Below, piece after piece: positions 60,066 through 63,781 of a stretch of 63,781 nt of DNA. The notes beneath the pieces are model-generated. The model worked only from the letters and a program-made list of their open reading frames with translations. It was not told the DNA's origin and ran no database searches. Each line of letters begins with the position of its first letter. The stretch's first letter is position 1. The translations under genes and the position numbers were made by a program. The stretch spans positions 1-63,781 of the IMG/VR virus record IMGVR_UViG_3300047409_000439, one strand, 5' to 3'. The DNA is from a virus.

Positions 60066-60260
60066 ATGTTGAAATACTTGAATGCAGCGGAAGTCCAAGC
60101 CGCATTGAGCGGCCTTCCTGCGGATACGCAAATCGTCGCCGTCCGCATCGACAACCCGTCCGTCGCCGGAGCCATCGCGGCACTGGCGCGGGCCGAGTCT
60201 CCGGAAGGCGTGCAGACCGTCGGCGGGGTGCGGGAAGCCCTTACCCAAGCCGCTTCCTAA
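60066..60260 (+). CDS. Small unknown protein, 64 aa
   Basis: The protein (MLKYLNAAEVQAALSGLPAD, then AVRIDNPSVAGAIAALARAESPEGVQTVGG) has an alpha/beta look. The second ATG (60066) has GGAG at seven bases; the first (60060) is too close. It is followed by the clearest terminator of the window. Function unknown. Confidence 0.6.
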   Translation: MLKYLNAAEVQAALSGLPADTQIVAVRIDNPSVAGAIAALARAESPEGVQTVGGVREALTQAAS

Positions 60261-60285
60261 GCAACACGCTGCATAAACCTGGATC

Positions 60286-60317
60286 GCGCCCCCGCCAAAA
60301 CGGGGGCGCTTTCTTTT
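60286..60317 (+). terminator. Intrinsic terminator
   Basis: GCGCCCCCG (60286) pairs perfectly with CGGGGGCGC (60301) around a 6-base loop and is followed by TTTCTTTT. This is a textbook rho-independent terminator ending the transcript of the 60066 gene just before operator-promoter 6. Confidence 0.93.
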
Positions 60318-60327
60318 GTAAGCTCCC

Positions 60328-60356
60328 TTGACACGATAACAGAGTATCTCTAAATC
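60328..60356 (+). promoter_or_regulatory. Operator-promoter 6
   Basis: TTGACA (60328), operator TAACAGAGTATCTCT (60337-60351), -10 TAAATC (60351). It restarts transcription after the terminator and drives the genes at 60385 and 60585. Confidence 0.85.
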
Positions 60357-60384
60357 TCTGACTGCAAACAACGGAGATACGGAC

Positions 60385-60582
60385 ATGCATGCAAGAGCCA
60401 AACAAACCTGGGCCGTAGGCCAGATCGTCAACGTCGGGTTCGTCAAGAACCTGACGGTCATGGAACACATCCCGACGCCGGGCGACTACCGCCCGGATGT
60501 CTGGCGGCTGCTTTCCCGGACCGGCACGGAATATGAATTCACGCCGCATTTCGGCCTCAAGAAAATCGCAACGGAGTATTGA
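60385..60582 (+). CDS. Small beta-rich protein, 65 aa
   Basis: The protein (QTWAVGQIVNVGFVKNLTV, then DYRPDVWRLLSRTGTEYEFTPHFGLKKI) reads as a small beta-barrel-like fold. GGAG lies upstream of the ATG. Function unknown. Confidence 0.6.
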   Translation: MHARAKQTWAVGQIVNVGFVKNLTVMEHIPTPGDYRPDVWRLLSRTGTEYEFTPHFGLKKIATEY

Positions 60583-60584
60583 TC

Positions 60585-60866
60585 ATGCATAAACTTTCCC
60601 TGCCTACGGTTCATCTCAACGGCACGAGCGGCGAGGAGCTGCTGGCACAAGTCACGACCGCCGCCCAGGCCATCCGCGACGCTCTGGAGGCGCTCGGCAA
60701 GACCGCCCCCCATGGCCGCGATTACTACATCAAGAGCGACGCGGAGTATTATACCGCCCGCAATGAGTTCCTCGGACGGGTGAACCATCTGGAAGCGGTC
60801 CTGAACGAGCTGGAGTTTATCGGCGAAAACATCTCAGATCAGATTTCAGTTCAGAACAGAAAATAA
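60585..60866 (+). CDS. Helical unknown protein, 93 aa
   Basis: The protein is mostly helical (SGEELLAQVTTAAQAIRDALEALG and YTARNEFLGRVNHLEAVLNELEFIGENI). The ATG at 60585 has GGAG eight bases upstream. Function unknown. Confidence 0.6.
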   Translation: MHKLSLPTVHLNGTSGEELLAQVTTAAQAIRDALEALGKTAPHGRDYYIKSDAEYYTARNEFLGRVNHLEAVLNELEFIGENISDQISVQNRK

Positions 60867-60870
60867 CCTG

Positions 60871-60899
60871 TTGACACCATAACAGAGTATCTCTACAAC
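60871..60899 (+). promoter_or_regulatory. Operator-promoter 7
   Basis: TTGACA (60871), operator TAACAGAGTATCTCT (60880-60894), -10 TACAAC (60894). It drives the DUF932-type gene at 60950 and probably transcription onward into the repeat array. Confidence 0.85.
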
Positions 60900-60949
60900 C
60901 TCTCTTGTCAGCACGGACTGACAGCAAGTCAAACCAACGGAGAACGACA

Positions 60950-62041
60950 ATGGCACACAACATCGATCAATCGAACGGGCGGGACAACTTCGCATTCAGG
61001 GGCGACCGCAACGACATCTGGCACAGGCTGGGTACGCAAATCCTGGATACCGACACGGCGGAGGAAATCCAAGCCAAGGCAGGCTTGCTCTGGGAAGCGG
61101 TCAAGGTTCCGCTCTGGGCCAACATCTCGGGCCTCGGCCTGACCGGCACGGACGGCAACCCGCTGCGCGGCATCAAAATCCCGCAGGTCGCCATCGTCCG
61201 CTCCGATACCGGCGCGGCCCTGGGCGTCGCGACCGACACCTATCAACCGCATCAGCCGCAGGAAATCTTCGACTGGTTCAAACGCTATCTGAGCGTCGAT
61301 AAGCGCTTCGTGCTCGACACGGCGGGCAGCTTGAAAGGCGGGCAGATCATCTGGGCGCAGGCCAAGTTCAGCAACGATATGACCATCGCGGGCGACAAGC
61401 ACGCCGCCCGGCTGCTGATGACAACCAGCTTCGACACGACGGCGGCGACCATCAACAAGGCGACGTTATGCCGGGTTGTCTGCAACAACACGCTGGACGC
61501 GGCGGTCGCCGATGGCGGCAAGTCGGTCGTGCGGACCCGGCACAATACCAAGTTCGATCCGGCCAAGGTCGGCGCGGAACTGGCCCGCATCGCGGAAGGC
61601 TTCGACACCTACAAGGGCATGGCGGAAGCCATGGCCAAGACGGAGCTGAGCCTCGGCGAGACGGCGAACTTCTTCAAGGCGGTGTTGGATATCCCGTTCG
61701 ATGTCAAACAGGACGAGGTCTCCGCCCGCAAGCTGAACCAGTTCAGCGCCTTGAACGCGGCTTATCAGCAGACGCTGCGCGAAGGCACGCAGCCGAAGAC
61801 GGCCTGGACCGCGTTGAACGCCGTGACCCGCTATGTCGATCACTCCAAGACGACACGCGGCGGGGCGTCCTCCGACGAGGCCCGTGTCCTGTCCTCGCAG
61901 TTCGGCTCTGGGGCGGCGTTGAAGGCCAAGGCCGTCCAGCTGCTGATCGGACGCAACGGCGAAACCATCGAGCAGGAGATCGACGCGCCAGACGCGCCGC
62001 GCTCCAACCTCGACGCCGTACTCGACATGATGGGCGCTTAA
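60950..62041 (+). CDS. DUF932 phage/plasmid-type protein
   Basis: The 363-residue protein matches the phage/plasmid DUF932 family: WHRLGTQILDTDTAEEIQAKAGLLWEAVKVPL near the start, ALGVATDTYQPHQPQEIFDWF, then RLLMTTSFDTTAATINKATLCRVVCNNTLD and a C-terminal AVTRYVDHSKTTRGGASSDEARVLSSQFGSG. The family is widespread on phages and plasmids and often highly expressed; function not established. The ATG at 60950 has CAACGGAGAACGAC upstream. A hairpin follows its stop. Confidence 0.82.
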   Translation: MAHNIDQSNGRDNFAFRGDRNDIWHRLGTQILDTDTAEEIQAKAGLLWEAVKVPLWANISGLGLTGTDGNPLRGIKIPQVAIVRSDTGAALGVATDTYQPHQPQEIFDWFKRYLSVDKRFVLDTAGSLKGGQIIWAQAKFSNDMTIAGDKHAARLLMTTSFDTTAATINKATLCRVVCNNTLDAAVADGGKSVVRTRHNTKFDPAKVGAELARIAEGFDTYKGMAEAMAKTELSLGETANFFKAVLDIPFDVKQDEVSARKLNQFSALNAAYQQTLREGTQPKTAWTALNAVTRYVDHSKTTRGGASSDEARVLSSQFGSGAALKAKAVQLLIGRNGETIEQEIDAPDAPRSNLDAVLDMMGA

Positions 62042-62054
62042 GGGGGAGGAGGGA

Positions 62055-62072
62055 GCGGGACTACGGTCCCGC
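62055..62072 (+). terminator. Hairpin after the DUF932-type gene
   Basis: GCGGGAC (62055-62061), a TACG loop and GTCCCGC (62066-62072) form a perfect 7-bp stem with a stable tetraloop. C-rich DNA follows, with no U-run, so it may protect the 3' end or attenuate, not fully terminate. The next gene starts 29 bases later. Confidence 0.5.
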
Positions 62073-62101
62073 CCCGCCCCCTTCAGCAATAGAGAACCGC
62101 C

Positions 62102-63064
62102 ATGAGCTTGATGCTTCCGCGCCTGATCGACGACCTGCTGGGCAGGGTCAACCGCTCGCAGCTGATCAAACTCCCTGGCAGCGAGTTGATGATCCCGGAG
62201 TTCGTCGCGTTGGCCCGCAAAGCGGAAAAGTTCAGCTTCGGGGAAATCCCTCTGGAGCTGGACCCCGACCCGGCACACGCTATTAATGGCCGTCCCATCT
62301 GGATTCAGCCGATGATCACCAAGGTCGAACATGAGGCCTGGGACGAGGGGCTGATCCCTCTGCCCGCGCCGGTCTGCTGGTTCGAGTTCATCCTCGGGGG
62401 CGAACCCTCGGGCATGCTGGTCCTCAAGACCCATCGCGACATCAAGGTCCAGCGGGTCGATTACGAGCCCAAGAAGGGAACCGGGGTCTTTACCGGAGTT
62501 TGGGTCGAGCGCTCGGAAGCGGAGCTGGACAAGGAGCTGCGGCTGAATACCAGCAACGGCGCGTCCTACTTTCAGCGCGGCGACCAAATCTATCGCGCCT
62601 CCGGGCCGCAAAAGGCTTTGGACTTTATTGCCTTGGCCAAAAGCAAAGGGACCAAGGTCCTGAACCTCGCGGCGGACCATTACCTGACCATGTACCTGAC
62701 GCTGATGCTGTACTCCTCGACGACGGAATTCCAGCAACAGGAAGCCCCGGCAAAGCTCAACAAAGCACGGGTCAAATCCGGGCATGAGCCGTTGCCGCCG
62801 CATCGTATCGTAACCATCGTGCCGGGGCGCTACCTGGAAAGGAAGGAGGCGCAAGGCGGCACGCATGCCAGCCCGCGCCTGCACTGGAGGCGTTCACACA
62901 AGCGCCATTTCGATCATCAGACCGGCAACGCCCGCTGGCTCGGGAACGAGGTCTACAAGGGACAGACCGGATGGTATGTTACCATCGTGCCGCGCTGTCT
63001 GGTAGGGCTGGCGGAGCTGGGCGAGGTCAGTCATGAATATCGCATTCAACATCCGAACCAATAG
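62102..63064 (+). CDS. Conserved phage protein upstream of the array, 320 aa
   Basis: The 320-residue protein ends with a recognisable pattern: LNKARVKSGHEPLPPHRIVTIVPG, then SPRLHWRRSHKRHF, LGNEVYKGQTGWYVTIVPRCLVG. Proteins with this histidine/arginine-rich C-terminus are frequent in phages and carry no established function. The last codons (CCG AAC CAA TAG) form a degenerate B half-repeat exactly 8 bases before the first array A unit, so the coding end merges with the array. Confidence 0.75.
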   Translation: MSLMLPRLIDDLLGRVNRSQLIKLPGSELMIPEFVALARKAEKFSFGEIPLELDPDPAHAINGRPIWIQPMITKVEHEAWDEGLIPLPAPVCWFEFILGGEPSGMLVLKTHRDIKVQRVDYEPKKGTGVFTGVWVERSEAELDKELRLNTSNGASYFQRGDQIYRASGPQKALDFIALAKSKGTKVLNLAADHYLTMYLTLMLYSSTTEFQQQEAPAKLNKARVKSGHEPLPPHRIVTIVPGRYLERKEAQGGTHASPRLHWRRSHKRHFDHQTGNARWLGNEVYKGQTGWYVTIVPRCLVGLAELGEVSHEYRIQHPNQ

Positions 63065-63575
63065 GTATGTGTCAAACCAAGTACCTAGCGTGAACCATGA
63101 TGAGGGCGTTAAACCATCGTCCGCGAGTGAACCATCGAGCCTGCGTTAAACCATGATCTGGGAGTGAACCAATACCGAGACGTTAAACCAAACGCGGAGC
63201 GTGAACCATAAGCCCTGTGTCAAACCCCGACGAAAGAGTGAACCAAACTATGAGCGTCAAACCATGCAAGGAGCGTGAGCCAAGAGCCCCGTGTCAAACC
63301 AATCATGGAGTGCGAGCCCAGTACAGCGTGTCAAACCAAGCACCGGGAGCGATCCAAGGAAAGGGAGTCAAACCGGGCCGTTAGTGTGAACCAAATTCCA
63401 TGAGTCAAACCAAGCAGAGCAAGTGAACCATGGAACTTGCGTCAAACCAATACGATGGAGTGAACCAATATCGACGAGTCAAACCAAATTGTTAGCGTGA
63501 ACCAATTTTATGGCGTTAAACCAAAGGGAATGTGTGAACCAAATCGGCAGTGTCTTAAACCAACTAAACGGAGTG
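63053..63575 (+). repeat. Alternating two-half-repeat spacer array, left block
   Basis: This is the same array as at 725-1949. It begins with a degenerate B unit (CCGAACCA, 63053-63060) inside the 62102 gene, then 14 A units (63069 to 63550, exactly 13 periods of 37) alternating with 13 B units, with all 28 spacers 8 nt long. The last A unit has a 2-base insertion and the last spacer (actaaacg) is followed by a truncated B unit GAGTG (63571-63575). Joined across the genome ends, that truncated unit and TGAACCA at 725 would make a complete GAGTGAACCA. No spacer here is identical to one in the right block, by my reading. Confidence 0.93.
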
Positions 63576-63580
63576 TTACT

Positions 63581-63781
63581 ATGACAACAGCATTCGATCC
63601 CATTACCAAATTAAGCAAGGACCTCAAAAGCGCCAGCGTAACCTTGGGCGCGGACGAGGCTCGCTTCCTCGTCGATGCCTATTACATCATGCAGGAGGAC
63701 CGCAAGCGCTCCTACAATCAAGAGCGGGCGCTGATTGCCTCCGCCGAACCGCACGACATCATCTCCTGGTTCGCCGCCGAG
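63581..63781 (+). CDS. IS110-like (Transposase_20 only) protein, 5' part
   Basis: These are the first 67 codons of the gene continued at base 1. The ATG at 63581 is preceded by ACGGAGTG, in which the truncated half-repeat itself supplies the ribosome binding site. The N-terminus (MTTAFDPITKLSKDLKSAS, then LGADEARFLVDAYYIMQEDRKRSYNQE) is helical and shows none of the DEDD residues of the IS110 catalytic domain. The reading frame is uninterrupted through the join. The last three bases differ by one from bases 110-112. Confidence 0.72.
   Translation, partial: MTTAFDPITKLSKDLKSASVTLGADEARFLVDAYYIMQEDRKRSYNQERALIASAEPHDIISWFAAE
63670..63781. repeat. Terminal direct overlap (right copy)
   Basis: Second copy of bases 1-112, one mismatch at 63779. 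See the left copy: it marks the join of a circular assembly, giving a unit length of about 63,669 bases. Confidence 0.9.

Noticed and set aside
726-63576. A complete insertion sequence with inverted terminal repeats
   Set aside because: No terminal inverted repeats were found, and the encoded protein lacks half of the IS110 recombinase; only the TG edges support an insertion origin.

Overview
The window reads as one complete, circularly assembled double-stranded DNA phage genome. Bases 1-112 recur at 63670-63781 with one mismatch, so the unit genome is about 63.67 kb. The host is probably an alphaproteobacterium (inference): the phage carries a GcrA-type regulator, a family typical of that class, and a secreted protein with a PEP-CTERM sorting tail, which only makes sense in an exosortase-carrying host. 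Virion genes (N4-gp56-type major capsid, large portal, gp4-like adaptor, beta-rich tail hub, internal virion proteins up to 1773 residues, no tape measure or sheath) suggest a podovirus. No integrase was seen.

Layout. (1) Rightward, 51.5-63.1 kb, continuing across the ends to 15.85 kb: QueE-like radical SAM protein, DnaB-type helicase, SNF2-type helicase, GcrA-like protein, then many small early-type genes under seven near-identical promoters that carry an operator inside the -35/-10 spacer. After the array locus come primase, sigma-like factor, sliding clamp, UDG-PolA fusion polymerase, a tRNA, clamp loader, gp32-like SSB, RecA/UvsX, a PDDEXK-type nuclease and an SbcCD (gp47/gp46) pair. (2) Leftward, 50.97 down to 15.83 kb: small accessory genes, ThyX, a permuted DNA methyltransferase, a NusG-like factor, terminase, portal, scaffold, capsid, tail, fibre, internal virion proteins and a holin-like membrane protein. 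The two units diverge from a gene-free region at 50.97-51.49 kb, which looks like a structured non-coding RNA with its own promoter, and converge at 15.84 kb. No endolysin was recognised.

The most unusual locus spans the assembly ends (63.05 kb to 1.96 kb). Two blocks of a very regular non-coding array flank a gene for a 271-residue protein. That protein resembles only the C-terminal (Transposase_20) half of IS110-family recombinases and lacks the N-terminal RuvC-like half. The array alternates two half-repeats, GNGTCAAACCA and GNGTGAACCA, each followed by a variable 8-nt spacer, giving a 37-nt period. I count 94 spacers, nearly all different, 89 of them exactly 8 nt long. The gene sits exactly inside one GNGTGAACCA half-repeat with TG at both edges, so removing it restores a perfect repeat. 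IS110 enzymes are guided by bridge RNAs carrying short guide segments and recombine at a dinucleotide core. The arrangement therefore suggests an undescribed guide-array or repeat-recombination system; that function is inference, while the array geometry is read directly from the sequence.

Other notable points: a short G-[LMI]-I-N peptide motif recurs in nearly all internal virion proteins with varying codons; an FExGFAxG-like motif is shared by the scaffold and another acidic protein; and several tiny single-membrane-span genes are tucked between the longer genes.
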